Source of the DNA: Oscillospiraceae bacterium
GTDB lineage: Bacteria > Bacillota > Clostridia > Oscillospirales > Oscillospiraceae
DNA length: 41,733 bases
Assembly (NCBI GenBank): GCA_902785905.1
Contig: CADAAM010000013.1
Span: forward strand, 1 to 41,733
Direction: 5' to 3'
Shown here: one piece after another, positions 1-7,961 of the stretch
Position numbering within the stretch: the first letter of the stretch is position 1
Layout: each line of letters begins with the position of its first letter
Made by a program: the position numbers and the translations under genes
The notes under the pieces: generated by a model
Seen by the model: the letters and a program-made list of their open reading frames with translations, nothing else
Told to the model about the DNA's origin: nothing
Database searches by the model: none

Positions 1-98
1 ATGAGGTCAATATGCTATGCCTTTTTCAACATACTTTGACTAATTAGAGAGACGTTGCCTCTCAATAGCTCCTTTTGCTATTTTGAGACAACGCCTTT
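1..98. repeat. Left copy of the 98-bp terminal inverted repeat
   Basis: Bases 1-98 match the reverse complement of 41635-41732 without mismatch. The unit contains a stem-loop (GTTGCCTCTCAATAGC with GCTATTTTGAGACAAC, 14 of 16 positions paired). Read on the minus strand it follows directly from the ATACTG-type repeat next to potD and carries the same ACGTCTC word as the other copies, so it looks like one more variant of that family cut off by the contig end. No gene lies in 1-132. Confidence 0.9.
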
Positions 99-133
99 TC
101 GTTAAAACGAGCCGTTTTAACGAAAAACAGTAT
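98..133 (-). repeat. Repeat copy D, terminal hairpin abutting the potD stop codon
   Basis: On the minus strand this begins ATACTG, then a near-perfect hairpin (TTTTCGTTAAAACG, short loop, CGTTTTAACGAAAA). The same first 40 bases open copy B at 21514, with two differences in the loop. The ATACTG end overlaps the TGA stop of potD (135-133). The hairpin could slow or end potABCD transcription, but no T-run follows it, so I do not call it an intrinsic terminator. Confidence 0.8.
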
Positions 134-1245
134 CAGTTGATCTTGAGCGTCTCCCACAGGGAGTTAACATAATCGAGCGTCGCCTCGTCCAGGCTGCGGA
201 AGGCGTACTCGTTATACAGCGCGGCGAAGTCATCAACCTCGGGGTAGAGGATCGCCATGGCCTCTTCGCCCATCTCCTCAATATAACCCTCGTCGGTGTA
301 GACGGCGGTGTTGGGAGAGGCGTAGTAGATGAACTCGGCATTGGCGATGGCGGGCTCGGGGGAGAGCATGTAGTTGATGAAGATCTCGGCCAGCTCCTTG
401 TTCTGGCAGCAGGAGGGGATGCACATGGCGTCGATGAAATAGTTGGTGCGCTCGGGGTAGTAGAAGCGGAGATCCACACCCTCGGCCTGGGCATCGAGCA
501 TGGTGAAGTAATCGCCCGCATAGTAGGTGCCGATGGCAGCCTCGCCGGACTCCATCATGTTGTAAATCTCATCCATGACATAGCTCTTGACCAGGGGAGC
601 CTGCTTTTTGAGCTCGGCCAGGGCCTGATCCCAGACGTCGTGGTCGGTGCTGTTGACGTCGAGACCCAGCCTGTACTGGGCGGTGCCGAAGGCGTCGCGG
701 GAGTTGTTGAACTGGAGGATCTCGCCCTTGTACTTGTCGTTCCAGATGAGGTCCCAGCCGTTCGCGTCGGCCTCGTCGACGACGTTCGCGTTATAGATAA
801 TGCCGGTCACGCCGTAGGTGTAGGGCACGGTGTACTTGTTGTCCGGGTCATAATACAGACCGCGGAAGGTCTCGTCGATGTTCTTGTAGTTGGGAATGTT
901 CTTGAAGTCCAGTTCGAGCAGCATGTTGTTCTCGCGCATGCGGGCGATCATGTAGTCGGAGGGGACGACCACGTCGAAGCTGACGGCGCCGCTGGAGAGC
1001 TTGGCGTACATGTCCTCGTTGCTGGCGAAGGTGGTGTAGTTGACCTTGACCTTTTGCTTGTAGGTCGCCTCGTACCACTTCTCAAACTCGCGGATCGTAT
1101 CGAAGGAATCTTCAGAGCCGTCGGAGATATACTCGCCCCAGTTGTAGACGTTGAGCGTCAGAGTCTTGGACGAGCCGCCGCAGCCCGCAAGGGCGAGGGT
1201 GCACAGCAGCAGGACAGCGATGAGCAGCGCGGTGGTTCTTTTCAT
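133..1245 (-). CDS. potD: Spermidine/putrescine ABC transporter substrate-binding lipoprotein
   Basis: A 370-residue periplasmic-type binding protein of the PotD family (SBP_bac_8 fold) that captures polyamines outside the membrane for the PotABC importer. The N-terminus is a lipoprotein signal: positive start, hydrophobic core, lipobox LAGC with Cys22. The mature part opens with the family pattern LNVYNWGEYI and contains FDVVVPSDYM and the YTYGVTGIIYN segment. The start is supported by AGGAGG seven bases upstream. It is the last gene of potA-B-C-D, 49 bases after potC. Substrate (spermidine or putrescine) cannot be decided by eye. Family assignment is firm. Confidence 0.93.
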   Translation of the reverse strand: MKRTTALLIAVLLLCTLALAGCGGSSKTLTLNVYNWGEYISDGSEDSFDTIREFEKWYEATYKQKVKVNYTTFASNEDMYAKLSSGAVSFDVVVPSDYMIARMRENNMLLELDFKNIPNYKNIDETFRGLYYDPDNKYTVPYTYGVTGIIYNANVVDEADANGWDLIWNDKYKGEILQFNNSRDAFGTAQYRLGLDVNSTDHDVWDQALAELKKQAPLVKSYVMDEIYNMMESGEAAIGTYYAGDYFTMLDAQAEGVDLRFYYPERTNYFIDAMCIPSCCQNKELAEIFINYMLSPEPAIANAEFIYYASPNTAVYTDEGYIEEMGEEAMAILYPEVDDFAALYNEYAFRSLDEATLDYVNSLWETLKIN

Positions 1246-1294
1246 GTTTTTGCCTCCTATTATTATCTGATGAAAACGTGGGGGGTGCGGGGGT

Positions 1295-2116
1295 TCAGGG
1301 CTTTTTGTCCCTGCGCGTCGTCTTCTCCCTGCGCCTGGGCGATGCGTCGTCGGAGTCGGAGAAGTTGGAGATGAGCAGCAGGGTCAGTATCACAAAGAAG
1401 ATGATGGTCGCAAGGGCGTACATCTTCGGGGTGACGGTTTTTTTCGTCATGTTGTAGATGCGGGTCTGGAAGCCGTTGCCCGCGGTAAAGTAGGAGATCA
1501 CAAAGTCGTCGAGCGAGAGGGTGAAGGCCATGATGAGGCCCGTGACGACGCCGGGCATGATCTCCGGCAGCTCCGCCTTGAAGAAGGCGCGCAGAGGTGT
1601 GCAGCCGAGATCCATCGCGGCCTCGGGCAGGGCCTTGTCCATCTGCTGGAGCTTGGGCAGCACCTGCAAAATCACATAGGGAAGGCAGAAGGTGATGTGC
1701 GCAATGAGCATGGTCCAGAAGCTCAGACTCGTCGCCGCGCCGAAGAGACGGCCCACGAACACGAACATGAGCATCAGGGAGATGCCGGTGATGATATCGG
1801 GGTTGATCATCGGGATGTTGGTGACGCTGTCGAGGGCGGTGCGCATGAATTTGCTGCGCAGCTTATTGATGCCGACGGCGGCGGCCGTGCCCATGACGGT
1901 GGAGATCAGCGAGGCCGACACCGCGAGGATCAGCGTGTTGCGCACGGCCTTGAGCGTCTCGGAGTCGCGGAACAGCTCCCGATACCAGTAGAGAGAGAAG
2001 CCGGAGAAGACGGACAGGCTCTTGGCCCGGTTGAAAGAGAAGACCAGCAGGATCGCGATGGGGGCGAAGAGGAAGATCATGATGAGGGCGGTGTAAATTT
2101 TCGACGCACGTTTCAT
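1295..2116 (-). CDS. potC: Spermidine/putrescine ABC transporter permease PotC
   Basis: Inner-membrane permease, 273 residues, about six membrane segments, BPD_transp_1 family. The EAA loop that contacts the ATPase is visible (AAMDLGCTPLRAFFKAELPE), followed by the usual IMPG turn. The start at 2116 (MKRASK) has GGAGG a few bases upstream. An in-frame ATG at 2140 would overlap potB and lacks such a site. It begins 13 bases after the potB stop. The C-terminus ends in a highly charged Arg/Lys/Asp tail of about 20 residues facing the cytoplasm. PotB and PotC form the heterodimeric channel. Confidence 0.93.
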   Translation of the reverse strand: MKRASKIYTALIMIFLFAPIAILLVFSFNRAKSLSVFSGFSLYWYRELFRDSETLKAVRNTLILAVSASLISTVMGTAAAVGINKLRSKFMRTALDSVTNIPMINPDIITGISLMLMFVFVGRLFGAATSLSFWTMLIAHITFCLPYVILQVLPKLQQMDKALPEAAMDLGCTPLRAFFKAELPEIMPGVVTGLIMAFTLSLDDFVISYFTAGNGFQTRIYNMTKKTVTPKMYALATIIFFVILTLLLISNFSDSDDASPRRREKTTRRDKKP

Positions 2117-2129
2117 AGTCCTGTCCTCC

Positions 2130-2999
2130 TCACGCCACAATGATCTTCCGGTTGGCGAGCTTCTGCACCAGCGCCATGCAGGCCAGCAGAATCACCATCA
2201 GGATGAAGGCGATGGCAGCCGCAAAGTGGAGATTGTTCGCCACATACTGGCCCTCGATCGCGTCGCCGATCAGAAAGAACTTGCCGTTGCCGAGCTTCTG
2301 GGAGATGTAGAAGGTGCTGATCGAGGGAATGAGCACCATGGTGACGCCGGACAGGACGCCCGGCAGGCTCAGCGGCCAGATCACGCGGCGCAGCACGCTC
2401 ACGGCCGGGCAGCCGAGATCGCTCGCCGCCTCCAGAAGCCGCACGTCGAGCTTCGCCATCACCGAGTAGATGGGCAGCACCATGTACGGGAAGTAGTCGT
2501 AGACCATGCCGATCACGACGGCGGACTCGGTCCCGATGATGTGGATGCGCCCGAGGTGCAGGGCAGAGAGAAAGCTGTTGAGGATGCCGGTGTCCTGCAG
2601 GATGGTCATCCAGGCGTAGGTGCGGATCAGAAAGTTCATCCACATCGGGATCATGATGAGCGTCAGCAGGATGCTCTGGGTGCGGGCTTTGGCTCTCGCC
2701 ATGATGTAGGCGAGGGGATAGCCCATCAGAAGGCAGATGAAGGTGGAGATCACCGCGAGCTTTAAGGAGCGCATGAAGATCACCAGATAGGTGCGCACCT
2801 CCCGCACGCTCTCCCCGTCGTCGATCTGGGAGGTGGCGGTGAAAAAGCGGGTGATGTTATCAAAGGTAAAGCGGAAGCTGTTGTCCGTAAAGGCGTAGTA
2901 GGCCACGAAAATCAGCGGCACCACGATGAACAGCGCCGCCCAGATCGAATAGGGCGTCAGCGTCATGCGCTGGATGAGGGAGCGGGTCTTCTTATTCAT
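2130..2999 (-). CDS. potB: Spermidine/putrescine ABC transporter permease PotB
   Basis: Inner-membrane permease, 289 residues, partner of PotC. It shows a first membrane segment near residue 15 ([18 protein letters not shown]), a periplasmic loop, then five further segments, with the EAA loop [20 protein letters not shown] near residue 205. The chosen ATG at 2999 overlaps the potA stop codon by eight bases, typical of translational coupling. The open frame extends 18 codons further upstream, but that part is Arg/Trp-rich and unlike the family. Assignment rests on sequence pattern and operon position. Confidence 0.93.
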   Translation of the reverse strand: MNKKTRSLIQRMTLTPYSIWAALFIVVPLIFVAYYAFTDNSFRFTFDNITRFFTATSQIDDGESVREVRTYLVIFMRSLKLAVISTFICLLMGYPLAYIMARAKARTQSILLTLIMIPMWMNFLIRTYAWMTILQDTGILNSFLSALHLGRIHIIGTESAVVIGMVYDYFPYMVLPIYSVMAKLDVRLLEAASDLGCPAVSVLRRVIWPLSLPGVLSGVTMVLIPSISTFYISQKLGNGKFFLIGDAIEGQYVANNLHFAAAIAFILMVILLACMALVQKLANRKIIVA

Positions 3000-4143
3000 G
3001 GCCGGACTCGCTTTCCGTCTCCATCTCCTCCAGCACCTCAAGCTCCACCTCACCGATCTCGTCCATCTCGTCGGAGAAGCTGGAGTAGTCGCCGAACATG
3101 CCGGAGTACTTGGACTTCTTCATAATGTGGATGGCGTCCGGCTCGATGAACAGGCCCACATGCTCGTCCACGTCGTGGAAGTCGGTGGTCTGGATCATCC
3201 ACTTGAAGCCGCTGATGTCCACGATGATCTCATAGTGTACGCCGAGGAAGGTGACCGAGGTCACAACGCCGCGGAGCTGTCCCTTCTCCTCGGACACAAT
3301 GTCCACGTCCTCGGGCCGCACCACCACGTCCACCGGCTCGCGCCTTTCAAAGCCGCTGTCCACACAGGGGAAGACGTGGCCTGCGAAGCTGACCTTTCTG
3401 TCCTCGAGCATCACGCCGTCGAGGATGTTGCTCTCGCCGATGAAGTCCGCGACGAAGGCGTTTTCCGGCTCGTTGTAGATGTCCACGGGGGTGCCGATCT
3501 GCTGGATGCGGCCCTCGGACATGACGACCACGGTGTCGGACATACTGAGGGCCTCCTCCTGGTCATGGGTGACGAAGACGAAGGTGATGCCGGTGGCCTT
3601 CTGAATGTTCTTGAGCTCCACCTGCATGTCCTTGCGGAGCTTGAGGTCGAGGGCGGCCAGCGGCTCGTCCAGGAGCAGCACCTTGGGTTGGTTGACCAGG
3701 GCGCGGGCGATGGCGACGCGCTGCTGCTGCCCGCCGGAGAGACTGGAAACGCTGCGCTTTTCAAAGCCCTTGAGCGCCACCAGCGCCAGCATCTCGGTGA
3801 CCTTCTTGTTGATCTCGTCCTTTGGCATCTTCTTCTCGCGCAGGGAGAAGGCCACGTTCTCAAACACATTGAGATGGGGGAAGAGAGCGTAGCGCTGAAA
3901 GACGGTGTTGACGTTGCGCTTGTGGGGCGGCAGCTCGTTGATGTTCTCACCCATGAAGATGACGTCGCCCTCGTCGGCCGTCTCAAAGCCGCCGATGATG
4001 CGCAGCGTTGTGGTCTTGCCGCAGCCCGAGGGGCCCAGCAGGGTGAGAAACTCGTTGTCGTAGATGTCGAGGTTGATGTGGTCCAGCACGACGTCTCCGT
4101 CAAAGGCCTTCGTAATGTTTTTCAGCTCGATGATCTTTTTCAT
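2992..4143 (-). CDS. potA: Spermidine/putrescine ABC transporter ATP-binding protein
   Basis: ATPase that drives polyamine import, 383 residues. Walker [10 protein letters not shown] lies at residues 37-45, the signature [15 protein letters not shown] near 135, Walker [13 protein letters not shown] near 158 and the H-loop VTHDQEEA near 190. A TOBE-type domain forms the C-terminal third, as in PotA and other CUT1/MOI-like ATPases. The ATG at 4143 follows a GGGGGA site, whereas the frame upstream (to 4254) is A/T-rich and unlike the family. The acidic C-terminus (about 30 residues rich in Glu, Asp and Ser) is longer than usual. First gene of the potABCD operon. Confidence 0.94.
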   Translation of the reverse strand: MKKIIELKNITKAFDGDVVLDHINLDIYDNEFLTLLGPSGCGKTTTLRIIGGFETADEGDVIFMGENINELPPHKRNVNTVFQRYALFPHLNVFENVAFSLREKKMPKDEINKKVTEMLALVALKGFEKRSVSSLSGGQQQRVAIARALVNQPKVLLLDEPLAALDLKLRKDMQVELKNIQKATGITFVFVTHDQEEALSMSDTVVVMSEGRIQQIGTPVDIYNEPENAFVADFIGESNILDGVMLEDRKVSFAGHVFPCVDSGFERREPVDVVVRPEDVDIVSEEKGQLRGVVTSVTFLGVHYEIIVDISGFKWMIQTTDFHDVDEHVGLFIEPDAIHIMKKSKYSGMFGDYSSFSDEMDEIGEVELEVLEEMETESESGHE

Positions 4144-4695
4144 GTCTTTCCCCCATAGATAAGGCAATAACGCATAATTCGGCAAGAGTGAATTCTGAGA
4201 AAAATTGTGTTCTGATGAAGGCAGTTTTTCGCAGGAATACTTTGTGTATTTCAAGAAAAAGTGACAAAATCAGAGCGCAATTTTTCCAGAAGGCGCCGAA
4301 GCCGGATTGTGCGGTGTTGCCTTAAAACAAAAGCAGCCGTGCAAAAGCACAGCCGCTGCAAAATAGCCGTCGCGCGCATAGACGCGTTTGAAGTCCCCTG
4401 CCTGCAGGGGACGGCCCAATGGATTTTAAGAGTCTATATAGCAAAGAACACTTTTACTACTCTTATTGACCATTTCACAGTTATGCTTTTACAAAACCAT
4501 AAAATTTGAGCTTTTAACTCAATCAATAAGGCAACAGAAGTTGCCGCCGCGTCGAAGCACCGGGCGGTCGATATCTTGCTTCGGATAAACTCGGAATATC
4601 CAATTGAGATGCCTCATTTTAGCAGGATTCTACACCGGTGTCAATGTTTTTTTATTTGCGGCGCGTTCGTTTCGCATAGGCCCCAAGGGCATTTT
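4144..4695. other. Intergenic region upstream of potA, hairpins only
   Basis: About 550 bases without a convincing gene. It holds several small hairpins: GCAGCCGTGC...GCACAGCCGCTGC around 4336-4362, GTCCCCTGC/GCAGGGGAC near 4393-4412, and GGCAAC/GTTGCC near 4531-4546. The open frame at 4261-4509 (+) has no ribosome site and odd composition and is not called. The potA promoter must lie here on the minus strand. The best candidate, TTGCCG-N17-TTATCT just before the potA ribosome site, leaves almost no leader, so I do not assign one. Confidence 0.5.
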
Positions 4696-4819
4696 ATACT
4701 GGTCTCCCATAAAACGGCTTAAAGCCGTTTTATAGCGCCAAAGGCGCGTCGGAGACCTATGAGACGTGTTTTGTGCCCAAGGGCACAAAAAAACGAACCG
4801 TTTTAACGAAAAACAGTAT
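4696..4819 (-). repeat. Repeat copy A, modular multi-hairpin element
   Basis: A 124-bp element bounded by ATACTG (4696-4701) and CAGTAT (4814-4819), inverted relative to copy B at 21514-21653. Shared blocks are ATAAAACGGCTT..AAGCCGTTTTAT, the GTGCCC/GGGCAC hairpin, ACGTCTCATAGG, and CGTTAAAACGGTTCG. Relative to B it lacks one side of the first hairpin and the CGCGC hairpin, but carries an extra GACGCGCC/GGCGC block. It has the size and terminal-repeat layout of a MITE-like element; no transposase is present in the window. Confidence 0.8.
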
Positions 4820-4868
4820 TAATATAACGCCCGTAAATTCACGGCGAGAGCAGTCACCCGGGGCGGAC

Positions 4869-4896
4869 AAAAAAGCGCCCCGCAGATGCGGGGCGC
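4869..4896 (-). terminator. Intrinsic terminator of the caspase-like gene
   Basis: On the minus strand a nine-pair GC stem (GCGCCCCGC, loop, GCGGGGCGC) is followed by six T, about 75 bases after the stop of the gene ending at 4973. Two further hairpins lie between them: GTCGAC-GCTTT-GTCGAC near 4904-4920 and GCGCACGGCG-GTTT-CGCCGTGCGC near 4929-4952. Confidence 0.8.
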
Positions 4897-4972
4897 TCAG
4901 ACTGTCGACGCTTTGTCGACAGCGAAAAGCGCACGGCGGTTTCGCCGTGCGCCTTTGAGAAAGGGATGCAGT

Positions 4973-7075
4973 TCACCGTCTGAAGAGGACCTCGGATGTG
5001 TTGGCGGCGTAGCACTGAGCGGTTTGGCCGGAATTGCGGGAGGTAGCCTGGTTTCTGGCGTATGTGTAAATCTCGTTCACGGTAAGCTGGTTGTCGCGGC
5101 TGGTATCGGCGGGCATCGACCCGTTATAAGTGCCGTAGAAGTAATCCGCACCGCAGCCCTCAACAAAGCTCCGTGTGAACGCGCCGTAGCTCTGACCGTT
5201 GACTGTTTGGGAAGCGGCGTTCTGGGTCGATGTGCAGGCCGTGATGACAACAAACTTGCTGGTGGCGAGCTCTCCGGTCATCAAATATTCATCATCGACA
5301 TCACCGTCGACGATCACGGTGGAGTCGTATGCGGCGAAAGCGTCGATCACGCTCTGGTTGAAGGCGTCCAGAGCAGCCTGTGTATCCTGCAGGAACAGAT
5401 TTTCATCCTGAATCTGCACAGCCCTGTTGATCGATGCGCCGCTGTGACAGCTGTCGAGGATGACAATGATGCGGCCGGGGATTTTGTTGAGCTCAGCGGC
5501 AAGCGCGGCGGTAGTGAGAATATCGCTGGAGTTGTCGTTTATGCCGACAAGTGCGCCAAGGTAGCTGGTATTGCTCGAATACGCACCGTGTCCGGCATAG
5601 AAGAAGAGGGAGACGTCGCTGCCGGAAGCGCCGGAGAACGCGGAGGAGATCGCATTTTTGATGCCGGAGGCGGTCAGATCATTTCTCTGGGTGCAGCTAA
5701 ACGTGTTGGACAGACCGGAGAGCATCATTCTCATCGCGCTGGCGTCGTTGATGGTGCCTGAAAGCTTTCCGCCCGCATAGTTCTCGTTGCCGATCAGCAG
5801 AGCCCGGTATTTGGTGGACGTGACGGGCGAGGGGGTTGAAGCGGCGTTCAAAGTCAGGGGGATACTGCCGGTGGCAGAGCTGTTGTAGAATCTGACTTCG
5901 AAATAATAGACGGAACCCGCCGCGAAATTATAAGTGATGAGGAAATTGCTGCCATCGCCGCCGTCATCGTTGTATGCAAGCTGCTTTCCGCTGCTGTCGC
6001 ACAGGCAGGCTACGGTATCCAAGGAAGCTGTTGAGGTGAATGTGTAGCTTGCGGACGTCGAGGGTGTAAATCGATACCACGCGGATGCACCGCCGGTGCT
6101 GATGGTAGCGGTCGTATTGCCGGTGTAGATGGTCGGCGTGCTCACCGTCAGGTTCGCCTCGCTGCTGGTCACACTTTCACTGCCATTGGAGACGGCGCAG
6201 CGGAAGCTGCTGCCGTTCTGGAACGGCGTGGTGCTGAAGCTAAGCGTGCCCGTCGCATTGCCGCCAAGGGTGGAGTCCTGCCAGTAGCTGCTGCCGGAGC
6301 GCTTCTCCTCCCACTGATAATCCAGCGTGCCGTCACCGGAGGCCGACACGGAGAAGGCAGCCATGGCCCCTGCACTTACCGAAGCGGAGGAGGGCTGCTG
6401 CGTGATCTGCACAGGAAGCGGGGCGCTCAAATACATGAGGAAATTGCCGGTGTCAGAGCTGGAATAGAATTTGACTTCAAAATAATAGACGGAACCCGCC
6501 GTGAAATAATGGGAGAGCTGGAAGTTTCTGTTTTCTCCGCTGTCATCGTCGTAGTCGATCTGAGTCAGGGAAGCGTCATACAGATAGGCAACGGTATCGT
6601 ACGAGGAATCTGACTTGAGCGTGTAGATTCCCGATTTTGTCGGCACAAAGGTGTACAGTTTGGTGGAGCCTTTATGTTCAATGAGGGGGTTATTAAAGCC
6701 GACTCGGATAGTAGAACGGAAGCCGACGCTGATGCCGTTGTTCAGGCACCAGTTGGCGGCGTAGGAATCGTAATTGACGTAAGCCCGCTCAAAATTGAAG
6801 CAGTCGTCAAAAGCTGTGCTGTCAATGCTGCTGACTGACGGGGGGATGAAAATTTTTCTGAGACCGCTTGAAGCGAAGGCCCTGGGCCCGATCCGGGTCA
6901 CGCCGTCGGGGACGATGACCTTTTCGACGGACAGGTTGCCCATAAAGGCTTCCGCCCCGATCTCATTCAGAGCGGCAGGGAGCTGATAGAGGCCCGGAGA
7001 AGAAGCCGCGGCGCTAAGCGGGATGAGAAGCAGCGCCGTGAGACAGAGCATGAGGAGGATCAATATTTTTTTCAA
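4973..7075 (-). CDS. Secreted caspase-like (C14) protein with LRR, PPC-like and Ig-like domains
   Basis: A 700-residue exported protein. I place the start at a TTG (7075) because GAGGTGA sits directly upstream and a clean signal peptide follows (LKKILILLMLCLTALL, cut near AAA-S); the frame runs 32 codons further up but without a ribosome site. Domains in order: a short BspA-type leucine-rich repeat region (about 30-95), a PPC-like beta domain (about 120-215), an Ig-like domain (about 225-312), a second PPC-like domain (about 315-410) and a caspase fold (about 420-700). The caspase dyad is visible as FFYAGHG (His near 496) and VILDSCHSGA (Cys near 543). It is probably a cell-surface or secreted peptidase; substrate unknown. 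It stands alone, with its own promoter and terminator. Confidence 0.82.
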   Translation of the reverse strand: MKKILILLMLCLTALLLIPLSAAASSPGLYQLPAALNEIGAEAFMGNLSVEKVIVPDGVTRIGPRAFASSGLRKIFIPPSVSSIDSTAFDDCFNFERAYVNYDSYAANWCLNNGISVGFRSTIRVGFNNPLIEHKGSTKLYTFVPTKSGIYTLKSDSSYDTVAYLYDASLTQIDYDDDSGENRNFQLSHYFTAGSVYYFEVKFYSSSDTGNFLMYLSAPLPVQITQQPSSASVSAGAMAAFSVSASGDGTLDYQWEEKRSGSSYWQDSTLGGNATGTLSFSTTPFQNGSSFRCAVSNGSESVTSSEANLTVSTPTIYTGNTTATISTGGASAWYRFTPSTSASYTFTSTASLDTVACLCDSSGKQLAYNDDGGDGSNFLITYNFAAGSVYYFEVRFYNSSATGSIPLTLNAASTPSPVTSTKYRALLIGNENYAGGKLSGTINDASAMRMMLSGLSNTFSCTQRNDLTASGIKNAISSAFSGASGSDVSLFFYAGHGAYSSNTSYLGALVGINDNSSDILTTAALAAELNKIPGRIIVILDSCHSGASINRAVQIQDENLFLQDTQAALDAFNQSVIDAFAAYDSTVIVDGDVDDEYLMTGELATSKFVVITACTSTQNAASQTVNGQSYGAFTRSFVEGCGADYFYGTYNGSMPADTSRDNQLTVNEIYTYARNQATSRNSGQTAQCYAANTSEVLFRR

Positions 7076-7142
7076 GGTGGTCACCTCAGACAGAATGCAG
7101 AAATTTAAGAGCTGTTTCGGCTGGATAAATATATATATTTTG

Positions 7143-7171
7143 ATAATACCATAGTTGCGGCGCTGCTTCAA
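7143..7171 (-). promoter_or_regulatory. Sigma-A promoter of the caspase-like gene
   Basis: Minus strand: -35 TTGAAG (7171-7166), 17-base spacer, -10 TATTAT (7148-7143). This gives a leader of about 60 bases to the TTG start at 7075 and supports that start over the upstream in-frame codon at 7171. Confidence 0.65.
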
Positions 7172-7200
7172 GCTTTTTACAGGTTAAGGGCTGTTCCGGG

Positions 7201-7938
7201 TCAGTACCGCACATCCCACAGGAAAAGCCCCTGGGCCGGGGCGGTGAAGCCCGCCTTCGACCGGTCGAGACTCTCAAGCGCCGCCCGGACGCTCTCAGGC
7301 GTGCGCTGCCCGCTGCCGACCTCCAGCAGCGTCCCGGTCAGAATGCGCACCATATTGTAAAGAAAACCGTCCCCGGTGAAGGCGAGGCGCAGCTCCTCCC
7401 CGGTGCGCTCGATCTCAACATGCCGCAGTTCCCGCACCGTGGATTTCTTCTTCCCGTGCGCCGTGCAGAAGGCCGCAAAATCGTGCTGCCCCAAAAGCAG
7501 CTCCGCCGCCCGGCGCATGGCGTCGATATCCAGCGCCCGCGGGAAGACGTACACATAGCGCCGCTCGAACACGTTCGGGGCCAGACTGTTCCAAACCCGG
7601 TAGATATAGGTCTTCTCCATGCAGCTCAGCCTCGCGTGAAAGCGCGGCGGGACCTCCTCGAGGGCGAGGGCGCCGATATCCTCAGGGAGATGTTTCCGTA
7701 ATTCAGTTAACATAAAATCTGCCGACAGCGCCGTCTCCGCGTGAAAGGAGCAGACCTGCCGACGCGCGTGTACGCCCGCGTCGGTGCGCCCGGAGGCGGC
7801 CAGCTCGATCTCCTGGCCGAGCAGCCTCGACAGCAGGGCCTCGAGTCTGGCCTGCATGGTGTTGTCGGTATTTCCCTGCCTCTGCCAGCCGCGGTAGCGC
7901 GTGCCGTCATAGCAGAGGGTGAGCTTAAAATTGCGCAT
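7201..7938 (-). CDS. truA: tRNA pseudouridine(38-40) synthase TruA
   Basis: Converts uridines 38-40 of the tRNA anticodon arm to pseudouridine. It has 245 residues, the usual size. The N-terminus LTLCYDGTRYRGWQRQ and the catalytic motif SGRTDAGVHA (Asp53) are diagnostic, and GTDFAAFCT-type and GDGFLYNMVRILTGTLLEVG motifs follow as in the family. The ATG at 7938 is preceded only by a weak GAG. It lies between two secreted-repeat-protein genes with which it has no obvious functional link. Its stop is about 125 bases before the caspase-like gene, which has its own promoter. Confidence 0.95.
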   Translation of the reverse strand: MRNFKLTLCYDGTRYRGWQRQGNTDNTMQARLEALLSRLLGQEIELAASGRTDAGVHARRQVCSFHAETALSADFMLTELRKHLPEDIGALALEEVPPRFHARLSCMEKTYIYRVWNSLAPNVFERRYVYVFPRALDIDAMRRAAELLLGQHDFAAFCTAHGKKKSTVRELRHVEIERTGEELRLAFTGDGFLYNMVRILTGTLLEVGSGQRTPESVRAALESLDRSKAGFTAPAQGLFLWDVRY

Positions 7939-7961
7939 AATCTGTCACTCCGATGCCTGTG

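Noticed and set aside
2965-4158. Long plus-strand open frame of about 400 codons opposite potA
   Set aside because: It is the antisense shadow of potA in GC-rich DNA, rich in His, Val and Asp, with no ribosome site. The same holds for long antisense frames opposite dnaK, dnaJ, aroA-aroB and the synthetase gene.
4261-4509. 82-codon plus-strand frame upstream of potA
   Set aside because: It lies in hairpin-rich intergenic DNA, lacks a ribosome site and has no recognisable domain.
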